Positions 45,417 to 56,199 are shown, counted from the stretch's first letter. The stretch is DNA of 64,000 nucleotides from Opitutia bacterium (GCA_947475065.1 CANJLB010000015.1:25824-89823); one strand, 5' to 3'. Numbers and translations are program-made. Notes: generated by a model not told the origin, from the letters alone.

Positions 45417-47099
45417 TTACTTTGCCGGTTTGAAGTGCAGCGACTCACCCTCGACGAAGGGCAGCGCGGCCCACGGCGTCGCGTCGAGGAGGAGCCCCGT
45501 TTCGGGCAGGTTGGCGTAGGTGATCGTGCTGAGCGCGGGGACTTCGGTGGCAATGGCTTTCCAAACGGCGGCGAGTTCGGCGGCGGGTACCGTCGCACCA
45601 GCGGCGGTGGCGAGCTTGGCGAGGACAACCAGGTCGTCGGTCGCCCCGGCGGGCGCGGGGACGGCCTTCGTGAACTTCTGGATGCGGAACTGCTGGTTCA
45701 CCAGCGTGCCGCTTTTCTCGAACACCGTGAGCGTCGGCAGCACGACCTTCGCGGCGGCGCTGGTGGCGTTGGCATGCGTGCCGAGATAGACGATGGTAAC
45801 TTTCGCGAGCTGCGCGGCGGTGAGACCGGCGTCGGCGAGATCCTCGCCGACAGAGACGACGGTTTTGATCTGGCCGGCGTCAATGGCGGCGGCGAGCGAG
45901 GCCAGTTTTGCTGTCGGCAGCGTGGCGATGAGGCCGGTCACGAGTGCGCCGCGCACGTTTGGGTTGCGGTCGGCGGAGACGAGCAGGCCGTCGCCCGGCC
46001 CCACCCGGCTGACGAGATGCGTGGTCGCCTTGAGCGCATCGGCGAGTTTCTTGGTGACCCACTGCTCCTCGACCGAGCTGCGGCCGGAGCCGACGACCGC
46101 CACGCCGCCGTCTTTGCAGAAATGCAACGCCGCGTTGACGGCGATCTGGGGCGAGCTGTCGTTGCCGTTGACCTTGACCGTGGTGAGGCGGCCGGCGGCG
46201 CGCACCTGCTTGTAGCGCTCGCGGCCGCTGTCGGCCATCCAGGTGTCGTTGACCCCGTCGTTCTGGCGCGGGGTGATGCGGTAGATCGTGCCCTCGCGTG
46301 ACCAGACCACGGTGTTCGCGCCGACGCTGCTCTCCGTGTCGATGCTGTTCGTTTGTTTCAGGAACCAGACGCGCATCTTGAAACGAAAATCCGTGCTCGT
46401 GAGTGCGCCCACGGGGCAGATGTCCACCGTGTTGAGCGAGTAGTTGTTCGCGAGCTGCTTGCCGGGGTAGCAGGTGAGCGTCGAGTGGCTGCCGCGGTCA
46501 ATGAAGCCGAGCACGTCGTCCTTCACGATTTCTTTGGTGAAGCGGATGCAGCGCGAGCAGAGGATGCAGCGCTCGTCGTCGAGGGTGACGCGCGGGCCGA
46601 GCTGGGTACGCTTGGGCTTGACGTTTTTCTGCTCGACGAAACGCGAGTAGCCGCGGCCGTAGCCGGTGGCCTGCTCCTGCAGCTTGCACTCGCCAGCCTG
46701 GTCGCAGATCGGGCAGTCCAGCGGGTGGTTGATGAGGAGAAACTCCATCACGCCCTCGCGGCAGTCCTTCACCAGCGGCGACTGCGTGCGGATGTGGAGG
46801 CCGGGCGAGACATTGGTGCCGCAGCCGATCTGCGGGCGGGGGATCCAGTTGATCTTCGGTTTGCCGGTGGCGGGGTCGAGGATCGGCGTCTTCGTGGCGG
46901 GATCCACGGCGGGCATGCCCATTTCGATCAGGCACATCCGGCAGTTGCCCACGATGGTGAGCTTGGGGTGGTAGCAATAGTGCGGCACGTCCACACCCAC
47001 GAGGCGCGCGGCCTCGATCACATTCGTGCCCTTCGGCACGGCGATCTCCTTGCCGTCAATGTTGACGGTGACGAGGTCGGGTTTGGTTGGAGCAATCAT
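45417..47099 (-). CDS. nuoG: NADH-quinone oxidoreductase subunit G
   Basis: A 560-residue peripheral subunit. The N-terminal 2Fe-2S ferredoxin domain has HYCYHPKLTIVGNCRMCLIEM and a later Cys. The His/Cys cluster is in INHPLDCPICDQAGECKLQ, and the 4Fe-4S ligands in DERCILCSRCIRFTKE and NTVDICPVGALTS. The C-terminal molybdopterin-like part is shorter than in E. coli NuoG (908 residues), as in many non-proteobacteria. Start ATG 47097-47099. A four-helix-bundle gene lies between it and nuoF. Confidence 0.95.
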   Translation of the reverse strand: MIAPTKPDLVTVNIDGKEIAVPKGTNVIEAARLVGVDVPHYCYHPKLTIVGNCRMCLIEMGMPAVDPATKTPILDPATGKPKINWIPRPQIGCGTNVSPGLHIRTQSPLVKDCREGVMEFLLINHPLDCPICDQAGECKLQEQATGYGRGYSRFVEQKNVKPKRTQLGPRVTLDDERCILCSRCIRFTKEIVKDDVLGFIDRGSHSTLTCYPGKQLANNYSLNTVDICPVGALTSTDFRFKMRVWFLKQTNSIDTESSVGANTVVWSREGTIYRITPRQNDGVNDTWMADSGRERYKQVRAAGRLTTVKVNGNDSSPQIAVNAALHFCKDGGVAVVGSGRSSVEEQWVTKKLADALKATTHLVSRVGPGDGLLVSADRNPNVRGALVTGLIATLPTAKLASLAAAIDAGQIKTVVSVGEDLADAGLTAAQLAKVTIVYLGTHANATSAAAKVVLPTLTVFEKSGTLVNQQFRIQKFTKAVPAPAGATDDLVVLAKLATAAGATVPAAELAAVWKAIATEVPALSTITYANLPETGLLLDATPWAALPFVEGESLHFKPAK

Positions 47100-47119
47100 G
47101 TGGGAGGAATCTGGGGAAT

Positions 47120-47523
47120 TCAGGATTCAGAATTCAGAATGGTGCGATAGTAGGATTCGAGCAGCCTGCTGACTTCCTCCAGTGCCGGTCTGAGTCCGGA
47201 CGTGTCACCGTAACCGAGGTCGTGGGTGAGAATCAGGTAGTAGCGGCACTCCTCCAGCGAACCTTGCGCGATGTTGAAAAACCGCAGCTTGTCACGCACC
47301 CCGCGCTTTTTGAAACCCTCGGCCACGTTCGCCGGGATCGACACCGCCGCCCGCCGCAATTGCGAGGTGAGGCCGTAGTTCTCTTTGGCCGGAAAAGAAT
47401 CGCTCAGGCGATAAACGCCCAGCACCCAGGCATGCGCTTTTTGCCACACCACCAGATCCTCAAAGGACTTTGCCGGTGTCCTTCTGGATTCTGAATTCTG
47501 GATTCTGGATTCTATTCCTAGTT

Positions 47524-47527
<4 letters not shown>
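47120..47527 (-). CDS. Four-helix-bundle protein (23S rRNA intervening-sequence type)
   Basis: A 135-residue protein of the S23/IVS family: FEDLVVWQKAHAWVLGVYRLSDSFPAKENYGLTSQLRRAAVSIPANVAEGFKK, then LRFFNIAQGSLEECRYYLILTHDLGY. Family members were first seen inside 23S rRNA intervening sequences and are common elsewhere; the function is unclear. The start ATG 47525-47527 overlaps the nuoF stop in ATGA. Both ends of the gene lie in GAATTCTGGATTC-type repeats (47113-47140 and 47484-47515), so the first and last residues are repeat-encoded. It interrupts the nuoF-nuoG junction. Confidence 0.85.
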
Positions 47528-48885
<1,358 letters not shown>

Positions 48886-48981
48886 TGGCGGAAGGAGTCA
48901 GGATGGCAGGAGACAGGAGTCAGGATGGAATAAGTCCGGAGAGATCGGAGGGAGAAAAGGAGAGAGTTAAGAGATGCATGT

Positions 48982-49518
<537 letters not shown>

Positions 49519-49621
49519 GAAAGGGAAAGAAGGATTAATTCAGAAGCCAGGAAGCCACGAAACGGGCTGCCTTGGGATTGGTTCTTGGGTTCATGGTTTC
49601 TGAATTCAGGACTGGATTGGA

Positions 49622-50848
49622 TCACCGGTCCGCCTCGCCCATCACGAAGTCGAGCGAGCCGAGGATCGAGACCACGTCGGACACGAGCGAGCCGACGCAG
49701 ACCTTGGGCAGGATGGAGAGATTGCAAAACGACGGGGCGCGGATTTTCAGGCGATACGGCACGCCGCCGCCCTTGCTCACGATGAAGAAGCCGAGCGCTC
49801 CCTTGGGGTTCTCGGCCTCGAAATACACCTCGCCGGCCGGCATCTGCGGGCCCTCGGTCACGAGCATGAAATTCTGGATGAGCTCCTCCATCGAGGTGAG
49901 GATCTTGTCCTTGGGCGGCGCGAAGATTTTTTTCGCGTCCTTCGCATACCAGTCGCCGCCGGGGAACTTTGCGATGGCCTGCTTGAGGATGCGCACGCTT
50001 TGCTTCATCTCCTCGCCGCGGCAGAGGTAGCGGTCGTAGCAGTCGCCCTTCGCGCCCACCGGCACGTCGAACTCATACTGCTCATAGCCGGAGTAGGGCT
50101 TGTCCTTGCGCAGATCGAGCGGGACCCCCGAGCCGCGCAGGTTGGGGCCGGTGAGGCCGTAGGCGATGGCGTCGGCCTTCGAGATGATCCCCACGTCCAC
50201 CGTGCGGTCCATGAAGATCTTGTTCCGCGTGAGCAGGCTGAGGATCTCGTCCAGGATGGGCAGGAACTGGTCGCAGAAGGCGTCCACCTTGGCGGTCCAG
50301 CCCTCGGGCACGTCACGCTGGAGGCCGCCGATGCGCGTGTAGCTCGTTGTGAAACGCGCCCCCGTCAGCTCCTCGAACAGCTTGTAGAGCTTTTCCCGCT
50401 CGGTGAAGGTGTAGAGGAAAATGCTCCACGCGCCCACATCAATGCCGTAGGCCCCAAGGCCCAGCAGGTGCGCCGAGATGCGGGCCATCTCGCAGATGAT
50501 GACGCGGATCGCCTGGCAGCGCGGCGGCATCTCCAGCTTGGCCAGCCGTTCGACCGCGATGGCGTAGGCGACGTTGTTGGCGAGCGGGGCGAGGTAGTCC
50601 AGCCGGTCCGTGTAGGGCACGAACTGGTTGTAAGTCATGTTCTCGGCGATTTTCTCGTCGCCGCGATGCAAGTAGCCCAGCACCGGGTCGCATTTCGTCA
50701 CCATCTCGCCGTCGAGCTCCAGTTGCAGCCGGAGCACACCATGGGTCGAAGGATGCGACGGCCCCATCGAGAGCGACATCTTTTCGGTCTCAAACTCGCC
50801 GGTGGCGTTCTTTGCGGCGGTGTCGGGAAAGGTGTATTCGGTGGGCAT
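49622..50848 (-). CDS. nuoD: NADH-quinone oxidoreductase subunit D
   Basis: A 408-residue 49-kDa-type subunit lining the quinone pocket. Seen: MGPSHPSTHGVLRLQLELDGE, GYLHRGDEKIAENMTYNQFVPYTDRLDYLAPL, TYTRIGGLQRDVP-like YTRIGGLQRDVPEGW and the C-terminal VSDVVSILGSLDFVMGEADR. NuoC is a separate gene, not fused. Start ATG 50846-50848. The 329-bp spacer upstream to nuoC is filled with repeats. Confidence 0.95.
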   Translation of the reverse strand: MPTEYTFPDTAAKNATGEFETEKMSLSMGPSHPSTHGVLRLQLELDGEMVTKCDPVLGYLHRGDEKIAENMTYNQFVPYTDRLDYLAPLANNVAYAIAVERLAKLEMPPRCQAIRVIICEMARISAHLLGLGAYGIDVGAWSIFLYTFTEREKLYKLFEELTGARFTTSYTRIGGLQRDVPEGWTAKVDAFCDQFLPILDEILSLLTRNKIFMDRTVDVGIISKADAIAYGLTGPNLRGSGVPLDLRKDKPYSGYEQYEFDVPVGAKGDCYDRYLCRGEEMKQSVRILKQAIAKFPGGDWYAKDAKKIFAPPKDKILTSMEELIQNFMLVTEGPQMPAGEVYFEAENPKGALGFFIVSKGGGVPYRLKIRAPSFCNLSILPKVCVGSLVSDVVSILGSLDFVMGEADR

Positions 50849-50870
50849 GGCTTAGGAGGCGGCGGAACCG

Positions 50871-51010
50871 TAAAAAACCGTAAAAAACCGCAAATAACCG
50901 CAAATAACCGTGCGAATCCGCGCAAAACCATGAAAACCCTCAAATGAGCCAAAATGACCGTGAAACGCCTTAAACGACCGTGAAAAACCGTGAAAAACCG
51001 TGATAAACCG
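50871..51010. repeat. Fourteen 10-bp quasi-tandem repeats with phased A-tracts (consensus TGAAAAACCG)
   Basis: Units of exactly ten bases run without a break from 50871 to 51010: for example TAAAAAACCG twice, CAAATAACCG twice, TGAAAAACCG twice and TGATAAACCG. Most units keep an A-run in the same place. With one A-tract per ten bases (near one helical turn) such DNA is expected to be intrinsically bent. It fills most of the nuoD-nuoC spacer. Confidence 0.9.
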
Positions 51011-51103
51011 GCCAAAAGCATGGCCGACGGGTAGCGCCGGACCTGCGCGCTGGCGGGTCATTGTCATGGAAAAGATGGGTGTGGTCGGCATCGGGTCGAA
51101 AAG

Positions 51104-51172
51104 GTTATCGGTTCACGGATGTCGAACCAAGACGCGGGTGCGCACCCGACGGTGAACCTTGAACTGTGAACT
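51104..51172. repeat. GTTCACGG inverted repeat in the nuoC-nuoD spacer
   Basis: GTTATCGGTTCACGG (51104-51118) is the same 15 bases as 43761-43775. The opposite arm CGGTGAACCTTGAACTGTGAACTT follows at 51149-51172 and ends 5 bases before the nuoC stop codon. It could fold as a hairpin after nuoC. Confidence 0.8.
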
Positions 51173-51177
51173 TCATG

Positions 51178-51801
51178 TCAGATCGGTTTCTCGCTGGCCT
51201 CGTTCCAGCTCTCGTCTTTGGCGCGCGGTTCGGCGTCGGTGAGGTTCATCTCGCCCGAAGCGGCGACGAACGGGCCGCCCGCCATCGGCGCTGCGATGAC
51301 TTTCGTGCCGGTCTCGGTGGCGACCTCCGGGTCGGACAGCTCGCCCTCGATGCCGGCCAGCGGAAAATCCTTCCGCAGCGGGTGGTGCGGGTAGCCGTCC
51401 CACATCAGGATGCGGCGCAGGTCGGGGTGGCCGGTGAAAGTGATGCCAAACATGTCAAACGTCTCGCGCTCATGCCACTCCGCGCCGGGCCAGAGCGGGA
51501 CGGCGCTTGCCATCGCCGGCGCGGCGTTGTCGGCGCAATCGGCTGCGACGCGCATATAGGCGAGGCTCGTGGTGGAAAACAGGTGCCAGACCACCGTGAA
51601 GCGCGGGCTGGCGTCCACGCCCCAGTCAATCGCCGTCAGATCCACCAGAAAGTCGAAGCCCTGCCCATCGCGCAGCAGCCTGAGCGCGGCCAGTGCGTCC
51701 CCCGCCGGCACGTTGAAAGCCGGGTGGTCGAGGCTTGGGCGCGGCGAGGCCGAGGGAAATTTCTCCCGGAAGGCGGCGGTGGCGGAGATGTCGTCTGTCA
51801 T
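51178..51801 (-). CDS. nuoC: NADH-quinone oxidoreductase subunit C
   Basis: A 207-residue 30-kDa-type subunit. Seen: FDFLVDLTAIDWG, FTVVWHLFSTTSLAYMRV and the signature WHERETFDMFGITFTGHPDLRRILMWDGYPHHPLRKDFPL. It joins the quinone module to the peripheral arm. The C-terminus has about 35 extra residues after the core. Start ATG 51799-51801. Confidence 0.94.
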   Translation of the reverse strand: MTDDISATAAFREKFPSASPRPSLDHPAFNVPAGDALAALRLLRDGQGFDFLVDLTAIDWGVDASPRFTVVWHLFSTTSLAYMRVAADCADNAAPAMASAVPLWPGAEWHERETFDMFGITFTGHPDLRRILMWDGYPHHPLRKDFPLAGIEGELSDPEVATETGTKVIAAPMAGGPFVAASGEMNLTDAEPRAKDESWNEASEKPI

Positions 51802-51951
51802 GGCGGAAGTCTAAAGGTCGGAAAGTCGGAAGGGCTAAGGTCGAATGAAGGCAGATTGCTTATGGGTTATTGGTTGTCGCGTATTGGGCCATTGCCGGAG
51901 TTCTGAAATAGCCCGATGAGCGATAGGCGATAATCATTAAGAGATTTGCCG

Positions 51952-52461
51952 TCACGCACTCATCAGTTTGCCGGCGGAGTGTTCGTGTTTCACTTTGTCC
52001 TGCAGCTTCATCAGGGCGTCGAGCAGCGCCTCGGGGCGCGGCGGGCAGCCGCTCACATACACGTCCACGGGGATGATCCGGTCCACTCCCTGGAGCACGG
52101 CGTAGCTGCGATACATCCCGCCGGTGCTGGCGCAGGCGCCCATGGCGATGACCCACTTTGGCGCGGCCATCTGGTCGTAGATCCGGCGGACGTGCGGGGC
52201 CATCTTGTAGGTCACGGTGCCGGCGACGATCATCACGTCGGCCTGGCGGGGGGAAAAACGCATGACTTCGGCTCCGAACCGGGCGATGTCGAAGCGGCTG
52301 GCACCCGTGGCCATGAGCTCGATGGCGCAGCACGCGAGGCCCATGGGCATGGGCCAGAGGGAGCTGCTGCGCAGCCAGTTGATCACCGCGTCGGCGCGGG
52401 AAACGACGACTTCGCCCTCGATCTTGCTGTTGTAAGTGAGCTCGGTGTTGGCGGTGACCAT
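51952..52461 (-). CDS. nuoB: NADH-quinone oxidoreductase subunit B
   Basis: A 169-residue subunit carrying cluster N2. Seen: [26 protein letters not shown] with the tandem Cys, [19 protein letters not shown] and [20 protein letters not shown]. It is the first recognised gene of the operon; nuoA, which usually precedes it, is not found in the 517 bases upstream. Start ATG 52459-52461. Confidence 0.96.
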   Translation of the reverse strand: MVTANTELTYNSKIEGEVVVSRADAVINWLRSSSLWPMPMGLACCAIELMATGASRFDIARFGAEVMRFSPRQADVMIVAGTVTYKMAPHVRRIYDQMAAPKWVIAMGACASTGGMYRSYAVLQGVDRIIPVDVYVSGCPPRPEALLDALMKLQDKVKHEHSAGKLMSA

Positions 52462-52843
52462 GGGAAAATTGGGTTCAGACTACCCTGCGCGAACCGGCGC
52501 GGGCAAGCGGCATTTGGTGGAAAAACGAGCGAGCAGCCGCCGTGATGGCCCGGATGAGCACGCCGGATGCCGCAGAATGGGCAAAAGACAGGGGTGGCAT
52601 GGGCGTCCAGTCCATGTTCAGGAAACCATATGCCAGCCGTCCGTGCCACCACAGGCCTTCCGGCTCCTTCCGCCTCCGCTGCCCGTTCCTCCGACCTCTG
52701 GCTTCAGACTATTAACTATCAGCTTTTCAGCTTTCCGCCCTTCCGCTCCTCCGCGCTTCCGCGCTCCCCTCCAGTGGTTCTCGGTCCGTTCATGCACTCA
52801 GAGCTGCGCCCCGCCGTGGTTGATCTTGAACGTGCCAACTCCG
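52462..52843. other. Upstream region of the nuo operon, no gene seen
   Basis: About 380 bases. It should hold the nuo promoter on the minus strand. Open frames here have no family-like sequence, and no NuoA-like (three-helix, about 120 residues) product is encoded. Repeated CTTCCGC/CTCCG words occur at about 52660-52780, of the low-complexity kind seen elsewhere in the window. Confidence 0.4.
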
Positions 52844-52948
52844 CCCCTTGAAACCAACGATTGACGCCCCGGCAGCTTTGGCGTTCTATCTTTCATGCCC
52901 CAGCCAATCCCCTCCACGCATTTGGCCTATGAGCTCGTGGCCATTTGA
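52844..52948 (+). repeat. Duplicated promoter/leader segment, copy 1, with short reading frame MPQPIPS...
   Basis: Bases 52844-52930 match 61519-61608 over about 85 bases. A TTGACG (52861-52866) is followed 17 bases later by TTCTAT, a plausible promoter. Then a short frame, ATG 52895 to TGA 52948 (17 codons), begins MPQPIPS, as it does in copy 2. Copy 2 leads into a real gene; copy 1 leads into a truncated FGE-like relic. Confidence 0.65.
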
Positions 52949-52978
52949 TCAGTCGAGTAATTGCGCAGTCTTTTATGA

Positions 52979-53224
52979 TATGCTAGGTATGTGGCTGAGT
53001 GGTGCCTGAATGGTCTGTCACTTTATAGTGGCGCGCCTGAACAAACCTCGCGAAGCATCCGTGGTGGAAGCTGGCGAGTTGCGGCCGCACAAACCAGTTC
53101 AACATTTAGTATTTATTATTCATCCGTTGCTCGACAAAATACAGTCGGCTTTCGTGTCGCTCTCAGCGCGGTATCCGCTACAAACCCGGCGATGGTTCCG
53201 CTTCAAGTGAAACCTCAACGATGA
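52979..53224 (+). pseudogene. C-terminal fragment of a formylglycine-generating-enzyme-like (SUMF1) protein
   Basis: In the frame of 52991 the sequence reads VAEWCLNG, SIRGGSWRVAAA and VGFRVALSAV, the last blocks of FGE-sulfatase domain proteins (GNVAEWC, RGGSW, GFRVA). A stop at 52976 cuts the frame upstream, and no N-terminal two-thirds exists. It ends at 53224. An apparently intact relative is at 56252-57193. Interpreted as a remnant left by deletion. Confidence 0.65.
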
Positions 53225-53241
53225 AAAACCGGCCCAATAGG

Positions 53242-53583
53242 TCACTTTGAGGGCAAACTCCACTCTGCGAATAGTTTTATGTATACGCTGTGTTTCTTCC
53301 ATTCAATATCGGATTCTTCAATGTATTGGACCATCTCTATATCTTTCCGATACAAAAGATTTCCAGAAGCATCGAAAAGACACACATACCCCGAAGCCCC
53401 GCCCGAATCACCGGGTGCAGCCATCAGAGCAGGCATTCTGTAGACAACTATCTTAAATTTACGATCGATACTTAAAAATGTCTTGTACGGCTCAGTGTTA
53501 ATATGTTGCCAAATCTTAAATCCGAGAACACCGGCAAATGCCACTGCCGCGATAATCACAATCGTTAGACGTATAGTTTTCAT
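53242..53583 (-). CDS. Hypothetical membrane-anchored protein
   Basis: A 113-residue protein with an N-terminal helix (LTIVIIAAVAFAGVLGFKIW), probably a signal anchor, and a small soluble domain with FKIVVYRMPALM and GYVCLFDASGNLLYRKDIEMVQYI, a beta-hairpin-like layout. No family is recognised. It follows a broken membrane-protein gene on the same strand by 42 bp. A+T content looks higher than in the core genes. Confidence 0.6.
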   Translation of the reverse strand: MKTIRLTIVIIAAVAFAGVLGFKIWQHINTEPYKTFLSIDRKFKIVVYRMPALMAAPGDSGGASGYVCLFDASGNLLYRKDIEMVQYIEESDIEWKKHSVYIKLFAEWSLPSK

Positions 53584-53625
53584 TTTTGTGCTCCCAACCA
53601 GATGACGGACACAGATATTTTCGGC

Positions 53626-53902
53626 TCAGTCCCGGCGGACTTCGGACCGACTCAGGGTATTTTGCAGAACCCGTGCGAAGAGCGCCGCCGCGGTCGCGAT
53701 GATGCTCGCAGCGAGGATAACGAGGGAGCACATGACAACCCACATACGCATACGCCAGGAAGGGATCTTTGAAGTAAATCTCAAAGGTGGTGGCATGGGC
53801 ATTCCTGCCCTCGATGTGCGGTTCCCAAAGCAAAAGGGCAAGCGTGCCGAGGCCGATAAGCACAATGACGGCCTGAAGAAATAATGTGGAGTAACTTTTC
53901 AT
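53626..53902 (-). pseudogene. DUF2975-like membrane protein with internal deletion and frameshift
   Basis: The frame from ATG 53902 reads MKSYSTLFLQAVIVLIGLG, LWEPHIEGRNAHAT and FEIYFKDPFLAYAYV, which I recognise as the N-terminus of a small DUF2975-type four-helix membrane protein. Near 53740 the sensible sequence jumps to another frame (SLVILAASIIATAAALFARVLQN), the end of the same family, without the middle two helices. About 70 residues and the frame have been lost. The remaining product is unlikely to be functional. Confidence 0.6.
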
Positions 53903-54079
53903 GGTTGGCTCAATGGACGGGGAGGATGGCGCAGTCCGGTGAAGTGAGCATGAAGTGGCGATGAATTCTGCGTGAATTCGTGCATGGGGGAGGGGATGGT
54001 CTGAAGACGGAGTTTAAACACGAAGGACGCGAAGGTACGCGAAGGAGGGCACGAGCCACGGAAAATCTAATGTTCAAAG

Positions 54080-54559
54080 TCAGCCGCGGTCGCTCGGGCT
54101 CGTTGGGTCGGGCGACTTGCCAGGCATTTTTGAATGCGCAACCCTTAGCTCTGGCAATGAGAGAAGCCACGCGATGTCCGATTTTCGTAGGCTCTTCGAC
54201 TTGATGACCATCGCTGGCGTAGCCGGATCGGCACAAAAGATGTCGATGGAAACTGGAAAATCCGGTTCGAATAAAACGTTCGCCCGCGTGCGGGTGACAT
54301 CGCGGAAATACACTCGTCCTTTTTCGCCACGCCAATCGTGAATCGTGATCATTTCGCGATCCACGCGAATACTCCAAAAATAGAGTTGAGAGGAAAAAAA
54401 CGCCATTCCCACCAAAATCCAGCCGAGCGTTTTTGCTGCGCCGACGAAATCGCTTTCGACAGCTTCGTAACCCGCGACCGCTGCAAACGGCAGCAGGAAG
54501 CCGCCGATAATCACCAGCGGACGAGGACCAACTCGCAACGTCTTCTGCATGGTGGCCAA
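54080..54559 (-). CDS. Hypothetical membrane protein, PH-domain-like C-terminus
   Basis: A 159-residue protein with two N-terminal membrane helices (LVIIGGFLLPFAAVAGY and TLGWILVGMAFFSSQLYFW) followed by a soluble part (IRVDREMITIHDWRGEKGRVYFRDVT), a layout seen in bacterial PH-domain membrane proteins. The start is ATG 54557-54559 or the internal ATG 54548-54550. The larger overlapping minus-strand frame 53910-54614 is rejected. Function unknown. Confidence 0.6.
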   Translation of the reverse strand: MATMQKTLRVGPRPLVIIGGFLLPFAAVAGYEAVESDFVGAAKTLGWILVGMAFFSSQLYFWSIRVDREMITIHDWRGEKGRVYFRDVTRTRANVLFEPDFPVSIDIFCADPATPAMVIKSKSLRKSDIAWLLSLPELRVAHSKMPGKSPDPTSPSDRG

Positions 54560-54604
54560 CTTTTGCCGATCTTGCCTGTGGACACCAGACAGAAACTGGC
54601 CGAA

Positions 54605-54623
54605 GGCGCAGCAAGACTGCGCC
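54605..54623. repeat. Palindromic GGCGCAG-CAAGA-CTGCGCC repeat
   Basis: A 7-bp inverted repeat that recurs at 56179-56199 with one loop change (CAAGT). REP-like intergenic hairpin. Confidence 0.7.
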
Positions 54624-54721
54624 GCTACTTTTCAGAGGAAGGCTAGCTCGGGCGGCTCGGTCTCAAGCTCACCGACCCGGCCCACGAGGGCGTTCGATTG
54701 CAACCGAAGTGGGCCCATCCC

Positions 54722-55994
54722 TCACGTCAAGAGTCGGCCCACCCGGCCGGTGGACGAGCCGCCGGCTGCGGGTGAGTAAGCTTGGTTATTGGCCGGGCGC
54801 GGTGCTTGGGGAGCGCGTTGGGGTGCAATGATGGGGGGAGGTTCGGGGGCTGTTGCTGGGGCGGGGCGCTCCAATTCGTCGGCGCGTTGCAGGTCCAAGG
54901 CCGATCCAGCCTTATCATTTTCTTGAAGACGGGCATCACTACGAGCGCGGTAAATGGCAGCAACTCGGCTGCGAAAACCATTGGGGTCATTCGGATCAAT
55001 CACCAGCGCTTTTTCCATATCGGCAATCGCACCATCAATATCCCCCATGAAATTCTTGGTCATCCCACGATTGCCGTAGGCTAGATAAGGTTTGGAGGAT
55101 AGTGTGATGGCATGGTCAAAGTCCAAGATCGCCTCGGAATAATTGCCCAGCCGGCGTTTAACGATGCCCCGGTTGATGAAGGCGGGTTCAAATTGTGGGT
55201 CGAGTATGATAGACCGCTCGTATTCAACGAGGGCGCCAGCATAATCTCCTTGACGGTATTTCAATCCACCTCGATTGTAAAATGGCATGGCATAAAGCGG
55301 ATCAAGCATGATGGCGTGATTGTAGTCAGCCATTGCACCGTCGAGATCGCCTAAATTGCTCTTGGTATTACCCCGACTATTGTAGGCAAATGCATAGAGA
55401 GGGTCAAGCGTGATGGCCTTGTCTAAATCGGCCAAGGCCCCCACATAATCGCCTTGGCTGTTTTTTAAGAAACCACGACTGTTATAAGTTATGCTATCAT
55501 TTGGATTCAACCCGATAGATTTTTGGTATTCTGCGAGTGCCCCCATCGAAATCGCCGAGTGCGGTCTTTATGTTGCCGCGATTATTGTAGACCAACTGAT
55601 AATTCGGATCAAGAGCGATAACCTTTTCGTAGTCAGCGAGAGCTCCAGATAGATCTCCCTGTTCTTGCTTGGCTCCGCCACGATTCTTCCATGCACTGGG
55701 ATTTTTAGGATCCAATATGACAGCACGTTCCGCGTCGGCCAGAGCTCCTGTCAGGTCATGCATCCGTCGTTTGGCAAGGCTGCGGCCATCATACGCTGCG
55801 GCAAATTTAGGAGCCAGCTTAATGGCTTGATCGAAATCCACAATGGCACCAACGAAGTTGTGCAGTTCGATTTTGGCGTTGCCACCATCGGTTAGAATCC
55901 TGGCGGCTTTACTGTTGCGCATTGACTGACAGCCAGGGGAGAGCAACAGGCAGACGAGAAAAACGATAAAGCGGAGCGAGTTTTCGTGACGCAT
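54722..55994 (-). pseudogene. TPR-repeat lipoprotein, split by a one-base frameshift
   Basis: The 5' part (55497-55994) begins with a lipoprotein signal (MRHENSLRFIVFLVCLLLSPGC, lipobox LSPGC) and three to four TPR units such as GDLSGALADYEKVIALDPNY. The 3' part (54722-55546), in the next frame, continues with about six TPR units (YVGALADLDKAITLDPLYAF and others) and a Pro-rich tail. The break lies in a run of five C (55540-55544). Removing one base restores GDFDGALAEYQKSIGLNP and one protein of about 423 residues. A sequencing error or phase-variable tract are both possible. Confidence 0.8.
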
Positions 55995-56178
55995 TTTTGG
56001 ATCTATGATGTGAAAACCTATGCCTTTCCAAGGCAGTCAGCAATCGAAAACAACTCCGATAAGGAGAGTGCGAGAGGAAAGCAATCAGGCGGTGAGCAAT
56101 CTTTGGCCGCCCGCATAGCGGGTCACTGCGCCGGGCAAAACGGCGCGGCGCGACCGGCGGTCACGCCCTACCTCGGAA

Positions 56179-56199
56179 GGGCGCAGCAAGTCTGCGCCC
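56179..56199. repeat. Palindromic GGCGCAG-CAAGT-CTGCGCC repeat, second copy
   Basis: Same hairpin as 54605-54623, slightly extended (GGGCGCAG/CTGCGCCC). It lies in the 257-bp spacer between the TPR gene and the FGE-like gene, which has no other visible feature. Confidence 0.7.

Noticed and set aside
52383..52652. 89-codon minus-strand frame as a nuoA candidate
   Set aside because: No membrane helices and overlaps the start of nuoB in another frame.
53910..54614. 234-codon minus-strand frame
   Set aside because: Overlaps the membrane protein at 54080-54559 in another frame and lacks coherent protein features.
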